A stretch of 64,000 bases of DNA from Burkholderia sp. GAS332 (GCA_900142905.1 FSRV01000001.1:2790001-2854000), one strand, 5' to 3'. Positions 44,068-52,265 are shown, numbered from the stretch's first letter. The notes: generated by a model not told the origin, from the letters alone. Numbers and translations: made by a program.

Positions 44068-44827
44068 TCATGCGACCTCCAGCTCGAGTGGCCGCTGGAT
44101 CGGCGCAGCAGCGCGCTCCCAGCAAACCGGCGACTGGTGCGCCTCGATCCGGTCGCGCAATACTTGAGGCTCGTGATTCTTTGGTCGGCGGCGTGTATGG
44201 CCCTTTCCACTTTGAATCAATGCCAACGTTGCGCGCGACGGTTGTGGCGTCTCCACTCGCGAACGGAAACCGCGTGACGATTTTTGGATCCAGCATGCGC
44301 AGGCCGTGGATCTTGCAGATTGGCCGGCCAACTCGATCGCAAAGCACGTCCATCGCTTCGGCCATGCGAGTCCACCATATAGCCGTTCCGATTTGAGCGA
44401 ACTGGCCCGACGAGCCGAGGCATATGCGCGGAAACGTACGCGCGAACCGCTCCAAGCGCTCGAGACTTTCGTGCAGATGCCACACAGGCGCGCCAATCCA
44501 TGGCGCGCGATGCCTCCACGGCCATTCGGCGATCAATGCGTCGTTGGCGGCTTCGTCTCCGTCGATCACGTCCGGAATCACCGCGAAGTCGAACGACGGA
44601 TAGCGATGCAGCTCGGCAACCCACTGGTAATAACGGCCCCAGTCCGACACCGGCTTGCCGCTGCGCCATGCCGGGAACGCGCCGTTGTCCACGGCGAAGC
44701 TCTGGCAGATGTCGACCACAAGGCCGAGCTGCTCGGGATGCGCCCAGCAGACAAATGCGTGACCACCGCACAGCGCTCGAGCAGCTGCGGTCGACGGCGT
44801 AATCGGAGTGCCGTGGTAATGGATCAC
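44068..44827 (-). pseudogene. tRNA-guanine-transglycosylase/DpdA-like gene with a frameshift
   Basis: From GTG 44827 (VIHYHGTPITPSTAAARALC) the frame carries FAVDNGAFPAWRSGKPVSDW, FAVIPDVIDGDEAANDALI, PVWHLHESLERLERF, CLGSSGQFAQIG and FPFASGDATTVARN. These match a phage family related to queuine/DpdA transglycosylases. After GPYTPPTK (about 44180) the frame loses this character. The next frame reads NHEPQVLRDRIEAHQSP, a plausible C-terminal helix, and stops at 44068, next to the convergent gene. So one base seems missing or extra at an AAAG run. It may be real decay, an error or programmed shift. The start is coupled to the preceding gene. Confidence 0.6.
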
Positions 44828-45099
44828 GCGTCGCCACCACTTTCCGGCCCAGAACCCGCCCCATTCATGGACGCGACACGGCGGCGCTCGCTCAGTAACC
44901 TGTCGATCTCGCCACCACACGCCCACCGGCAAAGGATTTCGCGATGCAATTCCGTCACCGTCATCTGCAGCGCACGGGCGCGCTCGACCAGGATGTCGCT
45001 TACGACTTCCGGCACCACCGTCTTTTCGACCGCGATCAGCTTGCCCAGCGGATGCGATGCGCCGGATCGGGAAAATAGAACTTCGAGATCGTCACTCAT
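44824..45099 (-). CDS. Unknown early phage protein
   Basis: A 91-residue protein starting MSDDLEVLFSRSGASHPLGK with a helical middle (SDILVERARALQMTVTELHR) and a Gly/Ser-rich tail. AAGGTG lies six bases upstream of the ATG. Its stop overlaps the GTG of the transglycosylase-like gene. The helix composition would suit a small DNA-binding protein, but no HTH match is clear. Confidence 0.6.
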   Translation of the reverse strand: MSDDLEVLFSRSGASHPLGKLIAVEKTVVPEVVSDILVERARALQMTVTELHREILCRWACGGEIDRLLSERRRVASMNGAGSGPESGGDA

Positions 45100-45188
45100 G
45101 AAGCACCTTTTTTGAGAGAGGCGAGCTCGCAGTGGTGAGAGGATTTGGACATCTAACCTTCCTCAACCTGCTCACCAAAGGAGCACGC

Positions 45189-45413
45189 ATGAACCTTATT
45201 GCCTTGATTGCCACCGCGCCGAGCAACGGCATCGACGTGCAAAGACTGCATAACGTCGCAGCGTCGATCGGCGAACTCCCTGCTGGGATCATTCAACCTG
45301 CCATCAACGTCTGGTTGATTGATCCCACGCGCGACCTCGACTTCGTCCTGACGATCGCGGAAACGCTGCGCAACGTGGGTATTGCGGTTGTTCTGTTCAA
45401 CAAAGTGCCGTAA
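45189..45413 (+). CDS. Small rightward protein of unknown function
   Basis: A 74-residue protein starting MNLIALIATAPSNGIDVQRL, with alternating hydrophobic strands (GIIQPAINVWLIDPTRDLDF). AAAGGAG lies six bases before the ATG. It lies head-on within the leftward early region, so it may be expressed from its own promoter in the lysogen. The stretch 45414-45567 after it holds no gene I can support. Confidence 0.5.
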   Translation: MNLIALIATAPSNGIDVQRLHNVAASIGELPAGIIQPAINVWLIDPTRDLDFVLTIAETLRNVGIAVVLFNKVP

Positions 45414-45567
45414 CCGATCCGCGACGGGCCTCAAATGCATCGCGCACGCCAGCCGCAGCTGACCGCGAATGGCGGCGTCGATCGCGACTTGCCACTGTGG
45501 ACATGTCGCGATGCAGGACATTGAACAAAGCGCCCAAGGCAGCGATGCGGTGCCCTGATAAATGCGT

Positions 45568-45813
45568 TCACGCCGTCTCCCCTGCCTCGGCGGTTTGAGG
45601 GATGGGGGGCGAACCAGCCTTCTGCTCCCTGCGACAACGTTCGGCGTGCAGCGCCGCAAGGCGATCGCCGATTTCCTTCGATACGCGCTTGCCGCGGGCA
45701 CCTAGACGAAATGCGGAGATAGTTGGCTGCGAGCAGCCGGCGAGCGCCGCCAACTCAACCTGAGTCAGCCCCGTGCCAAGGAGTTCGGAAACAATGTTTT
45801 GCGTGTCCATCAT
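45568..45813 (-). CDS. Cro-like HTH regulator
   Basis: An 81-residue protein with an HTH at about 15-45 (GLTQVELAALAGCSQPTISA), continuing FRLGARGKRVSKEIGDRLAA. It is divergent from the CI-like gene, with an operator 8 bases upstream of its ATG, so it is placed like a Cro protein at the head of the leftward early operon. A disordered Pro/Ala tail follows the HTH. Confidence 0.78.
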   Translation of the reverse strand: MMDTQNIVSELLGTGLTQVELAALAGCSQPTISAFRLGARGKRVSKEIGDRLAALHAERCRREQKAGSPPIPQTAEAGETA

Positions 45814-45820
45814 CGCAAAT

Positions 45821-45882
45821 TATCACATACGTGTTTATCAATCAACACCAACGTGTTGGGCATGTGTATTACATTTGTGATA
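45821..45882. promoter_or_regulatory. Repressor operator region between the divergent regulators
   Basis: TATCACATACGTGTTTA at 45821-45837 recurs exactly, inverted, at 48285-48301. A second palindrome TATTACATTTGTGATA (45867-45882) overlaps the CI start codon, and CAACAC/GTGTTG arms form a third at 45843-45858. The leftward strand has TGTTGA and GATAAT 17 bases apart across the first operator, so the leftward early promoter overlaps it. Confidence 0.78.
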
Positions 45883-46343
45883 TGAAGACGTTGAAAACCC
45901 TCGCCGAGCGCCTTGTGTGGGCGCGCACAGAAGCGAAGCTCTCCCAGTCCCAGCTCGCGAAAATTGTTGGAGTTAGTCAGTCTGCGATCGGGAACCTCGA
46001 GTCTGGCGCTAGGCTGACGAGCCGAAAAATCGCCGCGATCGCCACGGCGCTCGACGTCAACGCCTACTGGCTATCAGATAACAAAGGCTCGCCGAAGGCA
46101 CAGTCTGGTGAAGCTTCGGAAGCGGCCGCCGAGTCGGCGCCACCCACACCGATCCCCAGTCCGGCGGTTCAACGTCTGTTGCGAATGCTGGCTGAGCGTA
46201 GCGACGAAGAAATTGATCGCATCACCACCGGGCTGGAACTGCTTCTCGGCGCAACGAAGGTACGTGCTGGCGCGGAGCAAAAGCGAATCTCATTCACAGT
46301 CGGCGAACCCAACACCGCCAACGCTAGTCGTCGGAAAGTCTAA
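45882..46343 (+). CDS. CI-like repressor without peptidase domain
   Basis: A 153-residue protein with an N-terminal HTH_3 domain (WARTEAKLSQSQLAKIVGVS, then QSAIGNLESGARLTSRKIAA), a Pro/Ala-rich linker, and a short C-terminal helical part ending in RISFTVGEP. No S24 catalytic Ser/Lys region is present, so RecA-stimulated self-cleavage is not expected. It is divergent from the Cro-like gene and likely controls both early promoters. The start at 45882 sits inside a palindrome, so leaderless translation or autoregulation is possible. Confidence 0.78.
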   Translation: MKTLKTLAERLVWARTEAKLSQSQLAKIVGVSQSAIGNLESGARLTSRKIAAIATALDVNAYWLSDNKGSPKAQSGEASEAAAESAPPTPIPSPAVQRLLRMLAERSDEEIDRITTGLELLLGATKVRAGAEQKRISFTVGEPNTANASRRKV

Positions 46344-46370
46344 GAGCCGCCGCGTGACGGCAGAGCCCTA

Positions 46371-46480
46371 CCGGAGGCAATAGCTTCCGGTTTTATTTCT
46401 AAGAATTATCTGTAGTTGTCCTAGATGAAAAGAGTTGTTTTCTTACAAAATCAAGCGCCCCTATCCGGGCGCTTTTTTTT
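46371..46480 (+). terminator. Two rightward terminators after the repressor
   Basis: A CCGGAGGC/GCTTCCGG hairpin near 46371-46392 is followed by TTTTATTT. Next AGCGCCC/GGGCGCT (46454-46473) runs into eight T. They isolate the repressor transcript from the membrane-protein gene downstream. Confidence 0.8.
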
Positions 46481-46511
46481 ATGCCCAATCTCAAAAAATA
46501 GGTGTTCTCGT

Positions 46512-47408
46512 ATGAACCGGTTCGTAAAGATAGGCGGCTGGGTTCTTGCCCTGGTTTTTTGCCCAGTGTGGTTCAAGCTGATCGACTTGCTCGCAATTCG
46601 CACTGACAGCCTGCTCGGGGGAGCAATGTACGGAATCGTCCGATGTGCGCCCTTGATCGCGCTCTCCGCTCACCTATTTCGACGTCGAGCGAAAGCGGCC
46701 TCTTCCCCCCGTGAGAACGGGCAGCAACTGACTGCGGATGTTGAACAGGACCCCATTGAGACCGAGTCGGAGCAGCCGGGACAGGATTCTGGGGTGTCCT
46801 ACCTCGTGGCAGCCTATGCCATCGCAGGCGTTGCCCTACTCGCTTACGTCTGGCACTTGCTGTCGCCAGCAATCGATGAGAACCGCGCGTCCACATCCGC
46901 CGCAACGTCCACATTCCCCGCACTGGAGCGAGATCAAGGCAATCAAGGCATGGATTACACCGCAGTTCGCCCTAGGGAATACAAATCACCAGAGGCGCCC
47001 GCTCGTCCCGATCCGGTCACGGCCAATCCGATTGAGAACGCCCCTAACATTAGTCCGGCTGCCAGGACGGTGATGCGGACAACCGCGGACCAGATCAATA
47101 GCCGAGCTCCCGTGATGCTAAACAGCATCGCGAGAATCGATTTCGCGATAGCCCAAGGCTCCGACATCTGGGTCTACGGGACGCTCGTCGATGTAGACGC
47201 TAGCGGCCTTGATGGGGACGTGTTCGTCGCGCGCAGGAAGGCAGCGCTTTTAACCGACTATTGCACATCAAGTGAATCCCAAAAGCTGCGGAGGCTTGGG
47301 ATCGGTGTGTCGTACGTCTACATGGGCGCAGACCAAAGTCATATTGCAACGATATCAGTGTCGCCGGCAGACTGTGCAGCCGACAAATTCTATGACCCGG
47401 AATCGTAA
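46512..47408 (+). CDS. Membrane protein with extracytoplasmic domain, immunity-region cargo
   Basis: A 298-residue protein. N-terminal hydrophobic helices at about 9-28 and 38-57, a charged loop, a transmembrane helix at about 95-118 (YLVAAYAIAGVALLAYVWHL), then a soluble C-terminal domain with several Cys residues (LTDYCTSSE and SPADCAADKF). It lies between the repressor's terminators and the rightward early operator, so it probably has its own promoter and may be expressed in the lysogen. Superinfection exclusion is possible but unproven. The longer reading from 46425 crosses the terminator and is rejected. Confidence 0.65.
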   Translation: MNRFVKIGGWVLALVFCPVWFKLIDLLAIRTDSLLGGAMYGIVRCAPLIALSAHLFRRRAKAASSPRENGQQLTADVEQDPIETESEQPGQDSGVSYLVAAYAIAGVALLAYVWHLLSPAIDENRASTSAATSTFPALERDQGNQGMDYTAVRPREYKSPEAPARPDPVTANPIENAPNISPAARTVMRTTADQINSRAPVMLNSIARIDFAIAQGSDIWVYGTLVDVDASGLDGDVFVARRKAALLTDYCTSSESQKLRRLGIGVSYVYMGADQSHIATISVSPADCAADKFYDPES

Positions 47409-47900
47409 GCGCCGAGTTATGAGCATTTCTATTATGTCGCTACTGCAAGACTCGTGGTGCAGAGCAACAAACTCCAGCGCAAGCGCTTCGCACAGTAGTA
47501 TAAAAGAAATATTCAAATGAAAAACCATGTGAGTTCCGTCAAAAAAATATAGGCATTTCAATATTTATCTTCGACCCAAAAGAAGTCGAAACTACCAGCC
47601 TTGGTTAGCAGAATGTAAATTTAAATATTTAGTCCATTTTCTGAACGGATGCGCGTATGCGAATTAAATCATAAACGCCTGCAAATCGTTGCAGAGCAAC
47701 GGTGTTGGCGACCCGCTCGAACAAACGCACTCAGATCATTGGGACACGACGGTTTATGCCAACCGAAAAGGTTGCCATTAGAATTACGCCTCCATTTTTT
47801 CCTTGACAATTTCTAAGTCAGACGTAATTCTTACCGTCCATTACGAAATGTCGACCGCATGAACGGCTGCTAACGTTTTCTCGCGAGTACGCGACACAGC
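47409..47900. other. AT-rich intergenic region
   Basis: About 490 bases without a gene I can support. It looks clearly more AT-rich than its neighbours, with runs such as TATAAAAGAAATATTCAA. A TTGACA at about 47803 followed after 16 bases by TAATTC could be a promoter for the gene at 47901. No hairpin with a convincing U-run was seen. It may hold a small RNA or be a remnant of insertion. Confidence 0.4.
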
Positions 47901-48242
47901 ATGCCGGTGAAGTGTCGAGCGCTGCAAGAAGTTTTGCAGTTCGAAAGGTATTTAATCGGCCAGACGACTCGCGTGACCGTGATCGATATAACGCCGTATT
48001 TAAAACGTCGCGAACAGGCGGAAGTGTTTTCGCACGTCTGCCATCATGCATTGCAAACCGGCTACCAGCCGGCAACGCCCCCCTCCCCGAATATCAGCGA
48101 GATCCTCGTCGTCTTGCAACCAGACGGGACGCATCGGATCGACCTCTGCGGACTGTACGCAGAATGCCCCGCGCTCGCCGTTACGGCCCTTGCCTTCGCC
48201 CTCGCAGAACTATCGAAGCAGTTGCACACGCAATCATCGTAG
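47901..48242 (+). CDS. Unknown protein upstream of the rightward operator
   Basis: A 113-residue protein starting MPVKCRALQEVLQFERYLIG, with RVTVIDITPYLKRREQAEVF and a helical C-terminus (TALAFALAELSKQLHTQSS). An overlapping frame from 47912 is Arg-rich and less likely. A TTGACA-type promoter lies upstream, and the repressor operator region follows the stop. Confidence 0.55.
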   Translation: MPVKCRALQEVLQFERYLIGQTTRVTVIDITPYLKRREQAEVFSHVCHHALQTGYQPATPPSPNISEILVVLQPDGTHRIDLCGLYAECPALAVTALAFALAELSKQLHTQSS

Positions 48243-48260
48243 CCGGTTCGCCACGACAAT

Positions 48261-48303
48261 TATCACGTTTGTGTTGACACAAGCTAAACACGTATGTGAT
48301 AGT
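48261..48303 (+). promoter_or_regulatory. Rightward early promoter with two repressor operators
   Basis: TATCACGTTTGTGTTGA (48261-48277, 13 of 17 identical to the operator) and TAAACACGTATGTGATA (48285-48301, the exact inverse of the operator at 45821) flank and overlap a TTGACA (48274-48279) and GATAGT spaced 18 bases apart. This fits repressor-controlled transcription of the rightward operon starting at 48365. Confidence 0.78.
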
Positions 48304-48364
48304 CCGTCCATCGACAACGCACCACCGCCTCACGGCGAACGTGCCCGTTTTGATGGGATGGACA

Positions 48365-48778
48365 ATGAATCACTTATCTCCCCCTGCGCCGCTGGCGCGC
48401 GTCACCGGCCTCGGTGACTACCTGATCGACCTTGATCTCGAAGACTCCACCACCGCGACGCACGACATGGAAATGCGTGCCGAGTTGGTCAACGGCATCG
48501 CCGCGGCGAAGCTTCAGCAAAAGCTTGCGGCCCCTTCTGACACGGATCTGATTGGCGGTCTGCACTCAGCCACGTTGTTGCACGCCCATGCCGTGCGTAC
48601 CGCATATGCCGCAGGCGACGCGCAGCTCGGCGCGCTGGTCCGCGGCCTCGTCAACCTGGGCATGTCGGCCGACGCGAACACCGAAGCTGAAGAGGCGGTT
48701 GCTCGAATCGAGCGTGAAGCACGCGGGGACCAGGCTCGCTCGCACAGGACCTTCCGCATTACTGGCCAGGACTCCTGA
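48365..48778 (+). CDS. First gene of the rightward early operon, unknown function
   Basis: A 137-residue helical, acidic protein starting MNHLSPPAPLARVTGLGDYL, with GGLHSATLLHAHAVRTAYAA and a C-terminal charged helix. It lies about 60 bases after the rightward promoter. No HTH or catalytic motif is apparent. Position suggests an early regulator or host-takeover protein. Confidence 0.6.
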   Translation: MNHLSPPAPLARVTGLGDYLIDLDLEDSTTATHDMEMRAELVNGIAAAKLQQKLAAPSDTDLIGGLHSATLLHAHAVRTAYAAGDAQLGALVRGLVNLGMSADANTEAEEAVARIEREARGDQARSHRTFRITGQDS

Positions 48779-48779
48779 C

Positions 48780-48944
48780 GTGAAGGTTCGCCTCGCCCTC
48801 CATCGCGTACCCGGCGACAACGCGCTGCTGCGTCGGTGCGTGCCCGGCCTCCGCAGCGCTATCACAACCGTGATTGCGTACGGCGTCGCCGCCGGCGGAT
48901 TCCTGTATCTCGTCGTCGCACTCGCCGCAGGCGGTGCCGCATGA
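48780..48944 (+). CDS. Small single-TM protein
   Basis: A 54-residue protein with a GTG start just after the previous stop. One transmembrane helix near the end (AITTVIAYGVAAGGFLYLVV). The tight spacing (TGACGTG) and ATGA overlap with the next gene mark it as part of the operon. Confidence 0.55.
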   Translation: MKVRLALHRVPGDNALLRRCVPGLRSAITTVIAYGVAAGGFLYLVVALAAGGAA

Positions 48945-49174
48945 GAACGCTTCTCGCATCGCTCGGTAGCTGGGCGTTCGTCTCGGTGGCGTGCGCCGCA
49001 CTGTGGGCGTTCGTTAGGAGCGATCGTGCCGTCTACCGGCTTGACGCGTTCGCGCGTCGCCACCCGTTTGCCACGTGGGCACTGATGCTCGGCGCTTTGA
49101 TCGTTTCAGCCCTCACCCTCGTCTACTTCAACACCAGTGCGGTACCGATTCTTTCGCAAGGAAAACAAGCATGA
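48941..49174 (+). CDS. Small two-TM membrane protein
   Basis: A 77-residue protein with two hydrophobic helices (SWAFVSVACAALWAFV and ATWALMLGALIVSALTLVYF). Overlaps the preceding gene (ATGA) and the exonuclease gene that follows. No family is recognised. Confidence 0.55.
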   Translation: MRTLLASLGSWAFVSVACAALWAFVRSDRAVYRLDAFARRHPFATWALMLGALIVSALTLVYFNTSAVPILSQGKQA

Positions 49175-50088
49175 ACGCACGAGAACAATGGCTCGCCGAT
49201 CGTCAGGCCGGCATCGGTGGATCCGACGCAGCCGCCGCGCTCGGCCTCAGCCGCTACAAGACCGCATATCAACTTTGGGCGGAAAAGACTGGCCGACTTG
49301 AGCCGGAAAACCTTGATGACGTCGAGCGCATCCGGTTCGGCAACATCATGGAGGAAATCATTGCTCGGGAATACGCGCGCCGCAACGATGTGCGCGTGCG
49401 CCGGAAAAACGCGATCGTGTCGCATCCGAAATATCCGTTCATGCGCGCGTCGGTCGATCGCCTGATCGAAGGTCAGCGCCGCGGGCTCGAGTGTAAGAAC
49501 GTCGATTCGATGGCGTTCCGTTTCGGTGAGTGGGGCGAGCCTGGTACCGACCAGGTGCCCGACGAATACCTCCTCCAGTGCCACCACTACATGATCGTGC
49601 TCGATTACTCGGAGTGGCATCTGGCCGCATGTGTCGGAGGCAACACCCTACGCACATACATCATCGAGCGCGACGCCCAAACCGAGGAAATGCTGATCGA
49701 GCAGGAGCACGCATTCTGGCAGTTCGTCGCGAGCGATGAAGCGCCGCCCGCCGACTATGACCACGCGACGACAGAAGCAATGTTCAAGCGCTTGTATCCC
49801 GGCACCGACGGCGACGAGATTGCGCTGCCGCCGAGCATCGCGCAATGGCACGCCGTCAAGGTCGACGCCGACGAGCACATCAAGCGCTACGAGGCTGTGA
49901 GCGACGCGGCAAAGAATCACATTCTCGAAACGATGGGCAACGCCGCAATCGGCTTGCTACCGGACGGCGGCAAGTACACGCGCAAGGTTATCAAGAAGAA
50001 GGAATTCACGGTCGAGGCGAGTTCATATCTCAAGCTCGGCTACACCAAACCGAAAGCGTCGAACGACGCGAGCGAACAAAAGGAGTAA
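49171..50088 (+). CDS. YqaJ-like recombination exonuclease
   Basis: A 305-residue protein: QWLADRQAGIGGSDAAAALG at the start (the SSxxxxxxG-type YqaJ motif), ERIRFGNIMEEIIAREYARR (acidic residue), FMRASVDRLIEG and LECKNVD (E-x-K with Asp), and QVPDEYLLQCHHYMIVLD. This is the lambda-exonuclease-like PD-(D/E)xK core that makes single-stranded ends for RecT annealing. The next gene is RecT, and the pair is a phage single-strand annealing system. Confidence 0.9.
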   Translation: MNAREQWLADRQAGIGGSDAAAALGLSRYKTAYQLWAEKTGRLEPENLDDVERIRFGNIMEEIIAREYARRNDVRVRRKNAIVSHPKYPFMRASVDRLIEGQRRGLECKNVDSMAFRFGEWGEPGTDQVPDEYLLQCHHYMIVLDYSEWHLAACVGGNTLRTYIIERDAQTEEMLIEQEHAFWQFVASDEAPPADYDHATTEAMFKRLYPGTDGDEIALPPSIAQWHAVKVDADEHIKRYEAVSDAAKNHILETMGNAAIGLLPDGGKYTRKVIKKKEFTVEASSYLKLGYTKPKASNDASEQKE

Positions 50089-50094
50089 GCAATT

Positions 50095-51270
50095 GTGTCG
50101 GAACTTTTGACGTCCACAGAACACAGCCTTGCCGGCGCCGACATGAGCAGCGCTGGCCTGCTGATCGACTTCGGAATGGTCGAGAAGATGAACGATCTTG
50201 CGAAGTTGATGGCCACCAGCAAGATCGCGGTGCCGCCACACTTTCGCGGCCAGGCCGGCGACTGTCTCGCGGTCGTGATGCAGTCAGCACAATGGGGAAT
50301 GAACCCGTTCGCCGTTGCACAGAAATGCTTCAACGTGAACGGCGTGCTTGGGTATGAAGCGCAACTCGTGTCCGCGGTGGTGAACAACCGCGCACCGATC
50401 CGCGAACGCCTCAAATATGAGTGGTTTGGCGACTGGTCGAAGATCCTCGGCCGCTTTGTCGAGCGCGAGAGCAAGACGAAGAAGGACGACAACGGCTACG
50501 CCATCAAGTACCGCGTACCAGGTTGGACAATTGCAGATGAAGAAGGGCTCGGCGTGCGTGTCTGGACCACGCTCAAAGGCGAGGACGAGCCGCGTGTGCT
50601 CGAGCTGCTGATGACGCAAGCGCGGACCCGCAATTCGACTCTCTGGGCTGACGATCCAAAACAGCAGCTCGCCTATCTGGCAACGAAGCGCTGGGCACGC
50701 CTGTACTGCCCGGACGTGCTTCTCGGCGTATACACGCCAGACGAACTCGAGGACACCGCACCGCCGAAAGCAGTAGACATGGGCCGGGCCGACGAGGTTC
50801 GAAAAGAAGCTGATGGGCAGGCAACCACGAAGACAGACACGCTGCGCTCACGCATGGCCAGCAAGCGGCCGACGTCTGCCACGCAGGCCCCGCCGACTGC
50901 CGACGACATGGTCAAGGCGATCAACGCAGCGACGACCGCGCACGAGTTGAAGGCCGCGATATCCCGCGTCGAAGAACTGTCGACAGACGCCGACAAGGGG
51001 GATGTGCGCGCAGCGTATCAGGAGAAGCTCCGCACGGAAAAGGAACGCGTCCAGCGCGAGACAGCTGCGCAAACCGAGCAGCCCCAGCAGCAAGACGGCG
51101 GAGCGCCGCCGCTAGCGCCTTACGAAACGATGCTGTCACGCATGCAGCAGTGCAACGACGTCAACGTGCTGGACGTGCTGGCAGACGAGGCGCGCCCATA
51201 TCCCGAGCCTGATCGCATCAAGCTCGAGCAGGCATATCAAGATCGTCGCGAAATTCTGCTCGGCGCGTAA
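50095..51270 (+). CDS. recT: RecT-family single-strand annealing protein
   Basis: A 391-residue protein with a GTG start. The RecT core includes AGDCLAVVMQSAQWGMNPFA and VNGVLGYEAQLVSAVVNNRA, then LAYLATKRWARLYCPDVLLG. The C-terminal 140 residues are a helical, Gln/Ala-rich tail. It anneals homologous strands generated by the exonuclease at 49171, supporting phage recombination or replication. Confidence 0.92.
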   Translation: MSELLTSTEHSLAGADMSSAGLLIDFGMVEKMNDLAKLMATSKIAVPPHFRGQAGDCLAVVMQSAQWGMNPFAVAQKCFNVNGVLGYEAQLVSAVVNNRAPIRERLKYEWFGDWSKILGRFVERESKTKKDDNGYAIKYRVPGWTIADEEGLGVRVWTTLKGEDEPRVLELLMTQARTRNSTLWADDPKQQLAYLATKRWARLYCPDVLLGVYTPDELEDTAPPKAVDMGRADEVRKEADGQATTKTDTLRSRMASKRPTSATQAPPTADDMVKAINAATTAHELKAAISRVEELSTDADKGDVRAAYQEKLRTEKERVQRETAAQTEQPQQQDGGAPPLAPYETMLSRMQQCNDVNVLDVLADEARPYPEPDRIKLEQAYQDRREILLGA

Positions 51271-51382
51271 AGGTTCACTGGCCGCCGGCTGCCGCAGAGA
51301 CATCACGCCTCGAAAGCCGGCAACAACCCCTCGGAATTTGTGGGCGACTCACACAGCGCCCGGCTTTTTCAACACGATCGAA

Positions 51383-51895
51383 ATGAACAGACCACAGTTT
51401 TCTCACCGGCCATCGCGCGCGGAACGCCGCGCAGCCGAGCGCAATCACGACAAGGCGCTGCGCCGGGCCGGCAAAACGCTCGAGCAGGCAGCTGCAGGCG
51501 TTTCGCGCCATCACGCCGAAGCCTACGCCCTCATGTGGTACGCGTGTGCGTGCGGGCATCGCGAGCGCATCTGGAACAGCCGCGACGGCGTGACGCCGTT
51601 TGTTGTGCCGTGCCCTTCATGCGGCGCAACCACGCTGCAGCACACGGCGCTGGGCGCTGACCGCTCGGCGCCGATCCATACCCCGCATGACGGGCAACGC
51701 GTGTTCGTCGACATGACGCGGCGCCAAGCCGAAGTGATCGTCGGCCGCGCATTCGCCCGCCTCGGTTTCGATCAGTCGCATCCCAAGTTTCCCGAAACCG
51801 TTGCTGAACTACTCAGCCACACAACAGGATCGTCACCGCTTCTGGCGATCGCCGGCGACGTCGCCTACTACGCACCACACGAGGTAACCGTATGA
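51383..51895 (+). CDS. Zinc-ribbon protein of unknown function
   Basis: A 170-residue protein starting MNRPQFSHRPSRAERRAAER, with a basic N-terminus, a zinc-ribbon-like pair of Cys clusters (WYACACGHRE and VPCPSCGATT) and a helical C-terminal part (AEVIVGRAFARLGFDQSHPK). Probably nucleic-acid-binding. A start at 51338 is possible in the same frame, with neither having a strong ribosome site. It lies in the recombination operon. Confidence 0.6.
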   Translation: MNRPQFSHRPSRAERRAAERNHDKALRRAGKTLEQAAAGVSRHHAEAYALMWYACACGHRERIWNSRDGVTPFVVPCPSCGATTLQHTALGADRSAPIHTPHDGQRVFVDMTRRQAEVIVGRAFARLGFDQSHPKFPETVAELLSHTTGSSPLLAIAGDVAYYAPHEVTV

Positions 51896-52251
51896 CCAAG
51901 CCACGGAAAGCCGGGTCCCTCCTGAAGGCCGCCACGATCCTGAAACGAATGATCCCCGGCAGGGCTTATCGGGTTTTCGAGGTTGCCGCGCTGACGGGCA
52001 CGAGCGCCTCCACGATCCGCTCGATGCTCGCGGATATGGTCGCGCACAGTCAGCTAGAGCTAGTCAACCTAGGCGAGCGAACCCCCGGTTTCCGGCGGCC
52101 GATCGATGCGGAGGCGCTCGCCGTCGAGGAACAGATGCTTTCGACGATCGCCGCGCCGCGTACGTTCGCCGTGCTCACCGGCACGCTCGTCGGCTATGAC
52201 GCAGAGATCGCGCGGCGCGCGGACCTCTGCATGCTGGCCAGGAGGACCTAA
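51892..52251 (+). CDS. Winged-HTH-like phage protein
   Basis: A 119-residue protein starting MTKPRKAGSLLKAATILKRM, with an HTH-like segment (YRVFEVAALTGTSASTIRSM) and a wing-like LELVNLGERTPGFRRP. It overlaps the zinc-ribbon gene (ATGA). Likely DNA-binding within the early operon, target unknown. Confidence 0.6.
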   Translation: MTKPRKAGSLLKAATILKRMIPGRAYRVFEVAALTGTSASTIRSMLADMVAHSQLELVNLGERTPGFRRPIDAEALAVEEQMLSTIAAPRTFAVLTGTLVGYDAEIARRADLCMLARRT

Positions 52252-52265
52252 TGGTTCACGCAGAC

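Noticed and set aside
45414..45701. Leftward frames around and after the Cro-like gene
   Set aside because: They have no ribosome site and either shadow the HTH gene or overlap the rightward gene at 45189-45413.
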